From Viola odorata (lineage: Eukaryota > Streptophyta > Magnoliopsida > Malpighiales > Violaceae), in NCBI GenBank assembly GCA_963691705.1, contig OY829539.1:55030327-55094326 (forward strand): a DNA stretch of 64,000 bases, written 5' to 3'. Positions 34,681 to 46,221 of the stretch are shown one piece after another (the first letter of the stretch is position 1; every line of letters begins with the position of its first letter). The notes under the pieces were generated by a model. That model made no database searches. It was not told the DNA's origin and was given only the letters and a program-made list of their open reading frames with translations. Position numbers and translations under genes: made by a program.

Positions 34681-35835
34681 ACAGCACGTTGCACATATTA
34701 TGACGGGGATTTAGTTCGGAGATGTTTTTCTCACCCTGCCGCTCGGTGTATAACGGAACAAGAAGGTCTTCACACCTTGCGGGAAATCCATGAAGGGGTA
34801 TGTGGTATGCACGTATCGGGTGGAACCCTGGCTGCGCAAGTCTTCAGGTCAGGCTTCTATTGGCCTACCATCCGAAGAGACTGCCACAACTATGTCCAAG
34901 CTTGCCCGAAATGTCAGGAATTCTCTAAAATTCCTCGACGTCCCGCCACGGAAATATTCGAGATTATCGCTCCTTTCCCTTTCGCGAAATGGGGGATCGA
35001 CATCCTGGGCCCATTCCTAAAGGCAAGGTCTCAGCTGAAATTTGTGATAGTGGCGGTAGACTACTTTACGAAATGGGCCGAAGCTGAAGCAGTAGCTAAC
35101 ATCACCGTAGAGAAAACCTGGCGCTTCTTCAAGCATCAGGTCATCATGAGGTTCGGTGTACCCCGTATCCTGGTCAGCGATAACGGAGCACAATTCACCA
35201 GCCAGTTCTTCAAGGACCAGTGCACATAATTTGGGGTTGAGCAAAGATTCTCCTCCGTAGCTCACCCGCAGACCAATGGGCAAGCGGAAGTGACCAACCG
35301 GAGTATCCTCAATGGCATTAAGAAAAACTTGGAAGGGTCCAAGAAGAAATGGGCAGATGAACTGGCATACGTAATGTGGGCATACCGCATGACCGTCAAG
35401 ACCAGCACGGGAGAGACACCCTTCGCACTGGCTTTCGGTACCGAGGCTGTCACGCCCGTAGAAATCGACGCTATGAGCCTACGAGTTGCCCACTTCCGGG
35501 AAGAACTAAACAAAGAGAGGTTACGAGCTAACCTCGATGCGTTACCAGAGGTTCGAGAAGAAACCCTTCTGAAAATGCTGCACTATAAACAAAAAATGGC
35601 GCGATATCACAATAGGCGCGTCAAGGAGCGGTTGCTGAAAACAGGCGACCTCGTGCTCAGAGACAAACGAGCAGCCGGACAGCGCATGGGGAAGCTCAGT
35701 CCAAACTGGGATGGGCCTTATCGTGTTACCCTCGTCATCGGGAAGAGAGCGTATCACCTCGAAACGCTCGACGGTTCTCCCTTACCTAACTCTTGGAATA
35801 TTGCTCATTTGAAACTCTATCATGCTAGACTTTGA
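34681..35835 (+). pseudogene. Element A integrase
   Basis: HHCC zinc domain (HTLREIHEGVCGMHVSGG to YVQACPKCQEF), then the catalytic core with WGIDILGPF, LVSDNGAQFTSQFF and AHPQTNGQAEVTNRSI, covering the D, D, E positions, then a C-terminal domain with LSPNWDGPYRV and a final HLKLYHARL. A TAA at 35227-35229 lies between the second Asp and the Glu, so the enzyme is truncated. The last 181 codons (35290-35835) are uninterrupted. Confidence 0.9.
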
Positions 35836-35949
35836 TATATGTCTTTATCTGTACCTTTGACTAACACCAGCCCTGACCTGTGCTATCGCTCGAATAGGGA
35901 GCTTTCGTGGTTGTTTGTGGCTGATTGTGTGCAGATAAAGAAGGGGGTG

Positions 35950-36400
35950 CCAGGAGTGAAAAGTCTTATCCTTGTGACGACCGGTCCTGATCAGACGGCT
36001 CACTAAGTGAGGGCACGCCCTGGCATACCTAAAAACAGCGTCTCTGACGCCCCCGGGAGTGAAAAGTCCTATCCTTGCGGTAAACCGGGCTAATATAGAC
36101 GGCCCGTCTAGTGAGGGCACTACCCGGTATCCCTGGAGAGTGAAAAGCCCTACCCTTGTGCTTACCATTCTCGTGGAGACGACATGACGAGATGAGGCAC
36201 GCCTCAGGGAAATAGTAACTCCATTCCGAAAGTGAAAATCTTATCCTTATGATGCCTGAGCTAACACAGACGGCTCACTAAGTGAGGGCACGATTCCGAA
36301 ATGCGAGGACAACGCCTGAAAGTGAAAAGTCCTAGCCTTAGCGACGACCTGTCCTGATCCGACGGCTCGTTAAGTGAGGGCACTTTCCAGGCCGATCATG
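35950..36400 (+). repeat. Five about 85-bp units between pol and the antisense gene
   Basis: AGTGAAAAGTCCTATCCTT-like starts occur near 35957, 36057, 36139, 36229 and 36321. Four of the five units contain a GACGGCTCACTAAGTGAGGGCAC-like middle. Unit spacing is 80-100 bp and units differ by many substitutions, so the array is old. Variable tandem repeats in the 3' untranslated part are known in Tat elements. Confidence 0.85.
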
Positions 36401-36962
36401 GAAATATAGAAACGCGAAGAATCGCGAAATCCCAGCAAGTAACCGGATGCGTAATCCCTGGTGAAGATAAGCTGGTGGAGAAAGCGATTTAAGCGGCATC
36501 AACAATTACGCCCTAAGATGGAAGCAAGAAAGCTCCTACGGGTAATTAATTTTATCATGTGTCATCTCTACTAATGACTTCTGATTGAGAATGTGCAGTG
36601 GCACCATACCGCTAAACGAGGAGGCTGACGCTCGTAGGGACAACGACGTCATGAAATTACTAAGGGGAGCTGACATTCGATCGGTCCCAAAATTCTCGTA
36701 ATTGTGGCTTGAAAAACACGGTCTGGAAACTGCACATGCTCTGTTATCGCGATGATAACAATGCTTGAAAGGAGAAGCAAAGAAAAGAAAATCAGAAACA
36801 AAGTGATGAGTCAACTGAGTAAGAGATTGTCCAAAAAATACCCACAAAGGGTTACAAGCGTTAAACTCGAAATATCAGAGTTGTCAAAACAAAAACAGGC
36901 AAGCCCCGATAACTATCAAAAGAAGTGCCGAAGCCCGAGGCATATCAACCATGAGGATTCCG
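36401..36962. other. 3' flank of the antisense gene in element A
   Basis: No gene called. Short frames on both strands have no domain. Probably transcribed downstream of the antisense gene that ends at 36963. Confidence 0.5.
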
Positions 36963-38277
36963 TCACCTCGAACCTTTTACCTTGGCCTGGCGAAAACCCT
37001 CGTCAGTAAGATCAGCGGATATTTCCTTAAACGCCCTCGAAAGCTTGGCCCCCTGGTACACTTCTTCCCCATGGATATCCACAAAGCAATCAACCATGAT
37101 ATCGGCTGTCCGTTCATCGTACCAGGCGCATTTTTCCGCGGACTCTTCCTCTTGAGCTGCATTCTCCTGCGCTAAAGCCATTTTTTCTCCTTCCAGGGCA
37201 GCATTCTTGGCTCTTTCCACTGACAAAGCAGCGTTAAGGTCGGACACCTGCTTTTCCGCCGCCTGCTGGGCCAGAACCAAGCCTTCACGTTCCTCCAGCA
37301 ACCTCTTCTTTTCTTCCCGTTCTTGGGAAAGTTCATTTAAGGAGGCATTCAAGGAGGTAACCTTATCCCGTATATCTTCCACCCAGTAATGGAACTGAAC
37401 GAAGCTAGCAAACAAGTTGGAGCGTATCGAATTCGCTCGATCGTCTTTAGCCTTGGAAAGGAAAGCGGCCCGCTCCTCAGCGGATGCTAGCATATGAGCC
37501 ATCAGAAAGGAGGCAGTCTCAGCGGAACCATCACCCCCAACGGCAGCAAAACCGGCGCTGCGCAGATACCTCATGTCAACTAGATTGGTCACAAGACCAG
37601 AATGGCTCACTGAGCTCAAATTGGCTAGGAGGTGGGGTACGTCAATTCCTCCCTCTGAACTCTGAAGCACTGGAGCGTTCGATGGCACAAAAACCACAGG
37701 GGCAGGAACGAAAGGTTGGTCTGAGACACCTTCAGCAGAAACAAAAGAACCGTGGGGATGATAACCCGAGTAGCCGGACATGTCCTCACCAAAGCCCGGG
37801 CCAACGGGAAAGGAAGGATTCGGCACACCAAAGGAATTAGGGGAAACCCCGTAGGGCCCAGTTGCGCCCACGAAATCCGAAGAGTGTAAGACGGCATCAC
37901 GACGTTACCAGAAGATACGCTTCCGCCCTCGTCAACGCGTCTTGACCACTTTCTGGGACGGTCCAGCACATGATCTATGTCTATACTGGTTGTTGACGGC
38001 GTAAGAGGAGAAGCAGTAGCAGTATCCTGCGAAGGAAATGATGCGAAGAATAAATGAATGAAAAAAGAGACACAAACCAAGGCTAAATAGCAATGGATAA
38101 AATACTACAGCAGCAAAAGGACTCTTACGGTGGCAATATCGTCGAGAGGCACTTCTGAAGAAGCTGCCGCGTCTAAAGGTGGAATGAGAGCGGCAACGCT
38201 TCTCGTCTTTTTCTTCTTCTTTCCTTTTGTCCGAGCTCAGGAAGAAGACGCCTGGGGCGGAGGAACAGCAACAGAAA
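36963..38277 (-). pseudogene. Element A antisense gene 2, C-terminal exons (coiled coil)
   Basis: The last exon is open at 37871-36963. Its C-terminal half is a coiled coil rich in E, K, A, Q and R (LNELSQEREEKKRLLEEREG, AEKQVSDLNAALSVERAKNA), ending FVDIHGEEVYQ...KVKGSR. An upstream exon is joined by a likely 102-bp intron (38027-38128, donor gtaaga, acceptor cag). That exon carries a basic KGKKKKKTR stretch, a possible nuclear signal. A TGA and a frameshift near 37890 break it. The 5' half lies at 55361-57330, beyond element B. The gene runs opposite to gag-pol, as antisense ORFs do in some Tat elements. Confidence 0.75.
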
Positions 38278-39779
38278 TGATCGCGCGTCAAACACGTCAA
38301 ATATAATAGTGAAATAGGTATGGAATTGGGGGTAGAAATACAACTTATCACTATCTACAAGAGTTTGTAGATTATGGTAAGAGGATCATCCACAGAGACC
38401 TCTAGGAGATGTAATTCTTGGTTTGACTTCCTCGTCACTGGATTGGTTTGGTAGAATCTGAAAATAAAGACAAAACATAAAGAAGTAAAAATGGTTCAAA
38501 ATAGTCAATGGACACCTTGCTGGTTAAAGAGTTTATCCGTTTGACTGCTGTCTTGAATGGTTGTTCGCTTCCTCAATGGTATAGGGGAAGACAGTACATA
38601 GGCCAAGGTGTCTCCCTGTGGAGACCCTAGGTTGTCAATCTGGTCTTGACCTAGATTACTTATTTCTTCTAGTCTGGCGCGAGACTAGTCACCTACTTTG
38701 TCTAGCCGACGGGTGCTCCCTTTCCTTCTAGACCGGTTGCAACTCTTCTCTACTAGAGTACAAGGATGATTGTCGCACCCCACGAAAATTACGAAAAAGG
38801 TAATTCACGAGTGTGCAACGAAATTTGAGACCTTCAGATGCTCGGCGTAAAAGGACGCCTAGCAGCATGCAATGAAGTCGCCACCCTAATTTGGTTGCTA
38901 GGCTTAGGGAACCTTAATCGTCATGGCATAGGAAATATAATAAGTAAAAAAACTAAAGGCACAAAAAAGGGGTCTGGACCCCAGACAAAAGGTTCGGGGT
39001 CGTATTATGGTCTCGGGAAGGTGTTTGGCACCCGAGTCACATCCGAAAATGGTTACCGGTTGATGAGAGAGGTGTTTAAAAAGGTGTTTGATAAAATGCG
39101 TTTTGAAAAAAGGGGCCCTCAGAGGAATCGTCACTTTAGTCTTTTCCATAATCGGGATCGTTCAGGAATAATAAAAAGATCTCTCGGACGGGGTTACCGT
39201 TTATCAAGATCGATCGATTATTCTTGACCGTAATGTGATGGGACTGAATTTTCCGTAAGACTGAATGAGCGCCCTCTTATTTCATCATCGGGCCATGCAT
39301 GATTAAATTAATTACTACGGGATCCTAACATGGATTGCTAACAGAGTACAAATTTAAATGATGGATTTTTGAAGTGGAAAACTGATGTGGGATCAAAAGT
39401 CCCCATGTACATGCAGTCAACACAAACGAGAATTTAAAATCATATGAACATGGCATTTTAAGCAAGTCTTTAAACACGTTGTTCATGTGGTTTGATTTTA
39501 ATTCTAGCAGTTCTATGTATCATGCATACGATTGATATTTGCAGAAAGCATTGAATAAATAAAAAGGAATCGAAAGGCGTACTTGCGAGCGAAGCTTGAA
39601 ACTAAAATCTACAAAATGAGAGTATTAGTGATAGCTCGAAAAATAAATAAACGATTCTATGAGTGCGAAAATTTAAATGATAGTTGATTGTATATGAGAA
39701 ATGATGGATTTCACGCATACGAGAATTAAATGTTGAGTTTGATAAGTGCAGGAAAATAAATGACGACAGTTGATTGCAT

Positions 39780-40480
39780 GCGAGAAATGATGAATTTTAC
39801 GCATACGAAAGTGAAATGCTGACATGATTGCATGCGAGAAATGATTTATTTAACGCATACGAGATTTAGATGATGACATGATTGCATGCGAGAATTTAAA
39901 TGCTGAGTTGATTGCATGCGAAAAATGATTGATTTTAAGCATACGAGAATTTAAATGCTGGGTTGATTGCATGTGAAAAATGATGGATTTGACGCATACG
40001 AGAATTAAATGCTGGGTTGATTGCATGCGAAAAATGATGGATTTGACGCATACGACCGACCATGTAGGCGGTATTGAAATTTAAATTGCCGAAAGTAAAT
40101 TGCAGAATTTTTAAAGTGCGGAAAATTAAACAGTTGATAGTTTGCGGAAGAATTTCCAGTAGTTTTGCGAAAAATTAAAGCAGTTGATATTGCAGAAAAT
40201 AAACAATTGATATTGCGACCGACCATGTAGGCGGTATTGAATTTAAATTGCCGAAAGTAAATTGCTGAAATTTAAAGTGCGGAAAAGTAAACAGTTGATA
40301 ATTTGCGGAAGGATTTCCAGCAGTTTTGCGAAAAATTAAAGCAGTTGATATTGCAGGAAATAAACAATTGATATTGCGACCGACCATGTAGGCGGTATTG
40401 AATTTAAATTGCCGAAAGTAAATTGCTGAAATTTAAAGTGCGAATAATTAAACAGTTGATATTTACAGAAAATAAACAGT
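39780..40480 (+). repeat. Two tandem repeat arrays inside the solo LTR
   Basis: First array: about 60-65-bp units with TTGATTGCATGCGA and GCATACGAGAA, five or six copies to about 40050. Second array: about 162-bp units starting CGACCGACCATGTAGGCGG at 40053, 40216 and 40378, the third partial. Confidence 0.9.
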
Positions 40481-41411
40481 TGATATTACAGAAAATTAAA
40501 AGTGTTAGTACGACAAATAATCATACGAAGCATACGAGTATTTTACGAAAAAACGTGATCCGAAGTTTTGAAAACAATTGAAAATGGGCTGGGCCCAATT
40601 GAAGAATGAAAAGAAGTGAAAAATGGGCCAGGAATAGTGCCTGGCCCATGAGAATTTAAAAGGGAATGGGCCAAGCCCATTCCCGCGTGAACAGTGCCGT
40701 TGGCCTGGCACTGTTCATTCGTCACCTTTCTTGGTCGCCGGCGTACTACCGGCGGCAAAGCTCCGGCCACAAGTGGCCGATTTGAAAATCAATTCCTACC
40801 GAAATGTTCGTCTCTTCGATGACTTCCCGACCGTACCAACCCCGATTTTGAGTTTGACTCGTACAAAATTTAATTTCGAAAAAATGACAAAACCGTTAAT
40901 TATCGAAAACCAATTAATTCGCACAAACTAACCGACGATTTTTAAAAGTGAAAGCGTGTATTTAATCTATGTTATGTGTGTGAATTAATGACATAAAAGA
41001 AAGCAATTAAATTGCTCAAACAAGAGGCAAACGAATTTAAACAAAAATTTGGCTTAAAAACTGAAAAAAGGCTAGAGAGAGAAAGCTCACCTCAAAGCCT
41101 TGAACTGGACGATCTTCGCTTGAAATAAGCAACTGATCAGAGGAGGGAGAGAGGGTAAGAAAGCTTGCCAAATTGCTGCCCCGAATACGTTGGAGGAGGG
41201 TGGCTATTTATAGTCGAAGATCACATGAGGAGGGAGACGCGGGGCTGCGCGTGGTGGCCGGCTGGTCGCGGTGGCAAGGCTAGGGTGCTAGCCGTGATGA
41301 TGGCGGAGGGACAGGAAGCTACGGACGCGATGGGAGCAGGTGGCTCGGGCGAGGGTTGCTTCGCTGCACTCCTTTGGCAGTGTTCACGTGCATTATGCAT
41401 GTTAATTCAAG

Positions 41412-41457
41412 GGCCATTGATCTGGTTGACTTTCCTTGGTTGACCAGATCAATGGCC
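41412..41457. other. Perfect-stem hairpin in the solo LTR
   Basis: GGCCATTGATCTGGT on the left pairs fully with ACCAGATCAATGGCC on the right, with a 16-base loop. Confidence 0.85.
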
Positions 41458-42951
41458 ATGATCAAATGACCTTTTATCTGATTAAAATGGCCTCGAGCCG
41501 GTTCCCGGGACCAAACGTTCTGACTTTTCGAGCCGAAGGTACCGGCGCGTAGAGAAAAATATGACGGGTTTAACCGTCTACAACGAATGACGAGAATTTC
41601 TCGTTTAACGTGTTTATTTTTGCGTTCAAAAACGTGAAACGTTTGAACGAAAAAATAATAACGTTACGCCGAAAATTACACGAATCGCTGTAGACCGTTG
41701 CGAGCAGAAAAAAAGCTAGCAACTAGTTGATGGAAAACATTTTAAAGTAGAGCTATTGTCCGAGCAGACTTACTCGGGTCCAATAAAAGCTCGAATAAAA
41801 ATAATAATAAGATAATAAAAATACTAAAAAATGCGCTAAAACATAAAAAATCCTAAAAATCATGTGATGACCTAAAACGAAGAAAAAACTAGCAAATGAC
41901 TGACGGATAGTTAAAAATGTGAATTTTAAGGCTAAAAATGATAATGATAATAATAATGAAAATACATGCCGAGAAAATAAAAAACGCGATTTCGAAAGCT
42001 GACGACGCTAACGATGATGCTAAAATGCAATGGAAAAATTTAGAAATGCTAGCAATAGTAAATTAACTAAAAAGGACAGTAAATTAAGTAAGTAACAGAA
42101 ATGCTAAAATTAGTTAAAAATGGCGTCAAAATTCGGGTATCAACAATGATCAAACCTTGTCTCTAGTGAGTAAGCGATAAATTAAGTTCAAGAAATAAAT
42201 AAATACGACAGAAGAGATTACTAAGTACGGTTTGATCTCATGAATGCATAAGAACTTCAGCTCATCAACCCTTACCAAGAATGGGTGTTTAGCTACTCAT
42301 ACTCATAGATAAAAAGATAAAATATTTGATTGCATAAATAAATTAAATTTGAGATTTAAATAATTAAATCCGGAGCAAAATTGTATCAATGTCAAAGAAG
42401 GAGAAAAGAGAAGAAAGGTTCCGACCCGGACAGAGGAGGAACAATGTTTGGCTAAATAACCCTCAAACTCCTCTGTCCTACTCCAACTCTAATTCCTAGA
42501 AAATCTCTAAAAAGATTGTAACAATAAATTGTTTGGATAAAGTTAGGAGATTACAAAATACAAAGATGGAAGGAGATCCTTGAAAGGATTCTTAAATAAT
42601 ATCTTCTTGATCCTTCTCTTTGTCGCTGGACTGCTACCAGCTCGCAAGGCCCAATGTGGGAAGCGGCCCAAGTGATGGTTCACGCTTCTGCCTCTATCGC
42701 GAATGAGTCTTGGCCTGAGGCTTGGCCAAGACGATCTGGTGCGCGCTACTTTGAATACGAAGAAGTCTTGGCCAAGCTCCAGGCCAACACTCGGGAAAAC
42801 AGCTTCAACGCTCCACAAATCAAATTCTTTTATAAATTACCTCCAGACCAGAACTGCTAAGATATGGGGAATACAAGGATAAATCAGTAGGTTTACTGCC
42901 CAATTTAACAAGTAAATGGACAATAAAACATGATGAAATGCAATGTAATCA

Positions 42952-42966
42952 AATTCCCCACACTTA
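42952..42966 (-). other. Element B polypurine tract
   Basis: On the minus strand AAGTGTGGGGAATT directly precedes the 3' LTR, matching the usual TGGGGAAT-like plus-strand priming tract of gypsy elements. Confidence 0.7.
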
Positions 42967-44014
42967 AACTATGCTTGCCCCCAAGCATACAAACTCAAAG
43001 ACTCAAAAAGAAAAATAAAAACACAACAAAATAGAACAGACATCAAGAACCCCCCCCGACTTTCTCAATTTCAGGCTATTTACCCCTTCACTAGATCTGC
43101 CAAGACACTTCCCTAACATACCCAATGCTAGACTAATAGGGACTAATCAATACCCTAAACATACCCCATCCACATGGTATCAAGACACCCTACTAGATAT
43201 TATGATAAAGTATAAGGTAACCAGGTTTACCATAGATTTGAGTCCCACCGATGTGTTGTCCATCCAATAGTGCCTAAAGACTGGTGCCATTTAAATCACT
43301 TTGATACATATTTCTATTATTATTATTTACAAGTGTCCTTTGTATTTTTACAGACACAACACATAGACAGAGCTTGTTCTTTTTGGCTAGAACTTCCACC
43401 TTTGCTATGTCTGCCCTATGACGCTCCAACACCTTTTTATTGTCTCACACTCTAGACAGATAGAACAACATACTCAAATCATGGCAGCAAACCCCGTTAC
43501 CCTAATAAAAGTTAAGGTTCTAGCTAAATGTCCCTACGACCATGTGGATAGTTAATGTTTGGGAATCATTAGAGTATATGCCCCTTAGGCATTGATCAAT
43601 TTATGCTCATTCGCTTCCCTGTTACTAAAGCATTGTATCCCCTAGGAAAGTGTCTAAATACAATCCCACCGAAAGACTAAACAACCTAAGCAAGAAAACA
43701 GGGGTTCAGATGTATACTCACAAAACAGACTCAAAACATGCAGAAAAAATACAAATAAAAATCATGCAAATGATAAACTCACAGGACTGGACAAACGCAC
43801 GCAAACATGAAAAAATTAAAACAGAAAAAACTGACACACAAAATCAAACACTCAACACAACAACCATCACAAAACACACAAAAATATAAAGACAACCACT
43901 GTACACCCTCCCCACACTTAAAAGACACAATGTCCTCATTGTGTGGAGAGACAAATAAAAGACATAAAATAAAAATAAAAGAAAGGACAGAAACGACCTG
44001 GGGGTTAAAGTTGG
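42967..44014. other. Element B 3' untranslated region
   Basis: AC-rich on the plus strand, no gene. CCCCACACTTAAA occurs at about 42956 and 43912, the second followed by an imperfect inverted repeat around ACAATGTCCTCATTGTG. The frames at 43650-43889 and 43807-44196 are low-complexity shadows. Confidence 0.6.
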
Positions 44015-46093
44015 TCAAGCTGGTGGAGGGGTCTGATCTTGGCCTGATGGTTGACCTAGATCAGCAGCTGGAGGTTCTTGCGGTTGTGATTTTTGTGGAG
44101 CAGAAGGAGGTACAGGTGGCTGCTGTGTTGTTGCAGGTGGTTGTGGTTGTTTGGGATCATCTCCCTCGTCAGAGGACTCGCTGTCACTACTGGTGATCAA
44201 ATGATCACACACCTTCCTGCGAATGTGTGCAGTCCCTTTGTCGATGGCCTTGATATACTCGAAATGGACTTGGAGATGATCATAGACATGTTTGATGCTC
44301 TCCAAGATGCTCTTCTGGTTGTCGATCAACGTCTGGCCCCAGCATGGAATTATTTCAGCTTTGTCTGCGGTAGGAGTCTCTTGTGGCCTGTCTTGGTCCT
44401 TGCCTTGGCCTAGACGATCCAAGATGATCTTTTGCTGCTCTAGGATGAGCAGCTGCCGAGCTTGAAATTCGGTGGCCCATGCTGGAGGGTCAAAGGCACT
44501 TCTGGTTGGGGGATCTTGGCCTGAAGCTTGGTCAAGATCAGTTGCTGCTGCTGGATCTGGAATGGGAGGATCTTGGCCTATGTCTTGGCCTAGATCCTGG
44601 GCTATATTGTCCTCTGCTGCGACTCCTGGGATTTTGATAAGGCGAAACCTGTATTTCCCATCATTTTTCTTGCCAAAAATGTGCTCCTCCACCGGTGTAA
44701 AACCTGCATTACACTCAACAAATTCTCCTTCCAAATGGAAATATCCCATTTGGTCGAAGGCTTTCAAATCTAACATTTTAGGGGAGCAACATTTATGCAA
44801 ATCAGCAGAGGCAAGATCTAAATCAGCAGTGTGCACAACCAACCAAGTGATAAGAGATCCTAGAATCAGTTTAGAATTGGACTCACAAGCATGCAATTGA
44901 TGAACCAAATATAGACCTAAATTGACCTTTTTCTTGTGCAGCACACACCAAAGCAAAAAGAGTTTAGATTTGGCCAAATTCTTAGAAACTTTTATCTTCC
45001 CCGAAAGGTTGATAGACAGAGTTCTATGGAGCATACGAAGGGCAGGGTTCTGAATTGCATGGGCCTTAGAATTCCTATCAAATTTAGCATTAGGGTCTCT
45101 AGTGACCTCTCTAAAAGCAACATTCTTATCCCAATCAGTGGGATAATCATAAACAGAATCATCACTAGATGCAAATCCTAACAAGGCATTAAAAGCATCA
45201 ACAGACAAATGATTCCATTTATTGCACAAACAGAAATTAATCACATCAGCAGTAGCAAGATCTGGTTTGTCCCTACCTCTAACATACAAGGTAGCCTCAT
45301 CAAACCAGAAAGAAGTATGAAATTCTAGACACAGCTCAGTATAAGCATCACACTCAATGGACATAAAAGGGACCCAACCAATGGTATACACAAACTCCCT
45401 AATTTTAGCCCCCAATCCCATTTCATCCAGAAAATCAAAATCTAGCCTAGCAAAGGCAGGAATATCACAAAAATGTACATCAAGCAGTTTAGATTTGAGG
45501 TCTGGTGTATCAAATTGCAACCAGCCTTGAAGTGTGTGCAGGGGAGGAAGAGAGTGTACCTGAGCAGTCTTGGCCGAAGTCTTGGCCAAGACTGGAGTCT
45601 CGTCATCCTCATAGTCATCTTCTTCCTCAACCACTTTCTGTTTCCCTTTGCCTTTGGCAGTCGAAGGAGTGATTTTGGGTTTCTTCGAAGGGGTGACCCT
45701 TGGTTTCTTGGCCATTTCCTTCTCGGCCTCAACCCTCGGCGGAATCGTGATCTTTGACGGCTTCTTCCCTGAAGTTTTCTTGATTGCCACCTGCTTGATT
45801 CGCCCTGTGGGCTTTTTAGGTGGTGCGGCCGCGGCTGGTTTCTCCGCTGAAGGCGGCGGTAGGGGAACTGCTGCGGCGGTCAGAGCTGGGTTTGGTGCTC
45901 CGGCTGCCTCCATCTTCTTCAACATCCTCTTCTCTCTTCTTTCCTCCCTTTGCCCTGCCGACGCTGGAACAGACGACTTCATCCTCTTTGCAAAATGGGC
46001 ATCATCGGAGTCTTCGTCGCTCACAACGACGACTCGATCCATTCCTTTAACGCTGTCCTCAGACCCATCGGGCAAGTCGTCCTCTGAGGACAT
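44015..46093 (-). CDS. Athila ORF3 protein, intact, 692 residues
   Basis: An uninterrupted frame between integrase and the 3' LTR, where Athila elements carry their extra (ORF-1/env-like) gene. N-terminal about 180 residues are charged and lysine-rich (KKPTGRIKQVAIKKTSGKKP), then a conserved central part with LPPLHTLQGWLQFDTPD, SFWFDEATLYVRGRDKPDL and LLWCVLHKKKVNLGLYLVHQ, which fits the ATHILA ORF-1 family. The C-terminal part is Gln/Asp/Pro-rich with repeated GQD units (DLGQDIGQDPP, ASGQDPP, PSGQDQ). No clear signal peptide or transmembrane segment, so the older env label is doubtful. Function unknown. That this long frame is open while gag-pol is broken is notable. Confidence 0.85.
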   Translation of the reverse strand: MSSEDDLPDGSEDSVKGMDRVVVVSDEDSDDAHFAKRMKSSVPASAGQREERREKRMLKKMEAAGAPNPALTAAAVPLPPPSAEKPAAAAPPKKPTGRIKQVAIKKTSGKKPSKITIPPRVEAEKEMAKKPRVTPSKKPKITPSTAKGKGKQKVVEEEDDYEDDETPVLAKTSAKTAQVHSLPPLHTLQGWLQFDTPDLKSKLLDVHFCDIPAFARLDFDFLDEMGLGAKIREFVYTIGWVPFMSIECDAYTELCLEFHTSFWFDEATLYVRGRDKPDLATADVINFCLCNKWNHLSVDAFNALLGFASSDDSVYDYPTDWDKNVAFREVTRDPNAKFDRNSKAHAIQNPALRMLHRTLSINLSGKIKVSKNLAKSKLFLLWCVLHKKKVNLGLYLVHQLHACESNSKLILGSLITWLVVHTADLDLASADLHKCCSPKMLDLKAFDQMGYFHLEGEFVECNAGFTPVEEHIFGKKNDGKYRFRLIKIPGVAAEDNIAQDLGQDIGQDPPIPDPAAATDLDQASGQDPPTRSAFDPPAWATEFQARQLLILEQQKIILDRLGQGKDQDRPQETPTADKAEIIPCWGQTLIDNQKSILESIKHVYDHLQVHFEYIKAIDKGTAHIRRKVCDHLITSSDSESSDEGDDPKQPQPPATTQQPPVPPSAPQKSQPQEPPAADLGQPSGQDQTPPPA

Positions 46094-46221
46094 CGAGTCG
46101 CTTGGAGAAGACGCCTCACGGCGGAGATTCCTTCGACCGGAATGATAGGCAGTGCTGCGCCTCTGAGGTCGTCACTAGCTTCTGGAATTGGGAGGTCAGG
46201 GGACTGACTTGGATGTCCGTA

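Larger units (their letters stand above)
38771..42145. mobile_element. Solo LTR of the large gypsy-type family (copy 2)
   Basis: Begins TGTCGCACCCC, ends GGTATCAACA, and is flanked by ATGAT on both sides (38766-38770 and 42146-42150). Same family as 6637-9443. Contains tandem repeats at 39780-40050 and 40053-40480 and a hairpin at 41412-41457. No coding frame is credible. It is the youngest insertion in this branch of the nest. Confidence 0.92.
38278..42951 (-). repeat. Element B 3' LTR, split by a solo LTR
   Basis: LTR sequence at 38278-38770 and 42146-42951. Compared with the 5' LTR it lacks about 234 bp (equivalent to roughly 54065-54298), with the 4-base TAGT shared at both deletion edges. 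Confidence 0.92.

Noticed and set aside
37484..37840. Plus-strand frame of 118 codons
   Set aside because: Shadow of the antisense coiled-coil gene on the minus strand; low-complexity Gln/Arg content.
39680..40480. Regular repeats considered as CRISPR-like
   Set aside because: Units are contiguous tandem repeats without unique spacers, in a plant LTR.
41412..41457. Hairpin considered as a microRNA precursor
   Set aside because: The 15-bp stem is too short for a plant miRNA precursor.
45473..46145. Plus-strand frames opposite Athila ORF3
   Set aside because: Complement of the GC-rich N-terminal part of ORF3; no homology seen.
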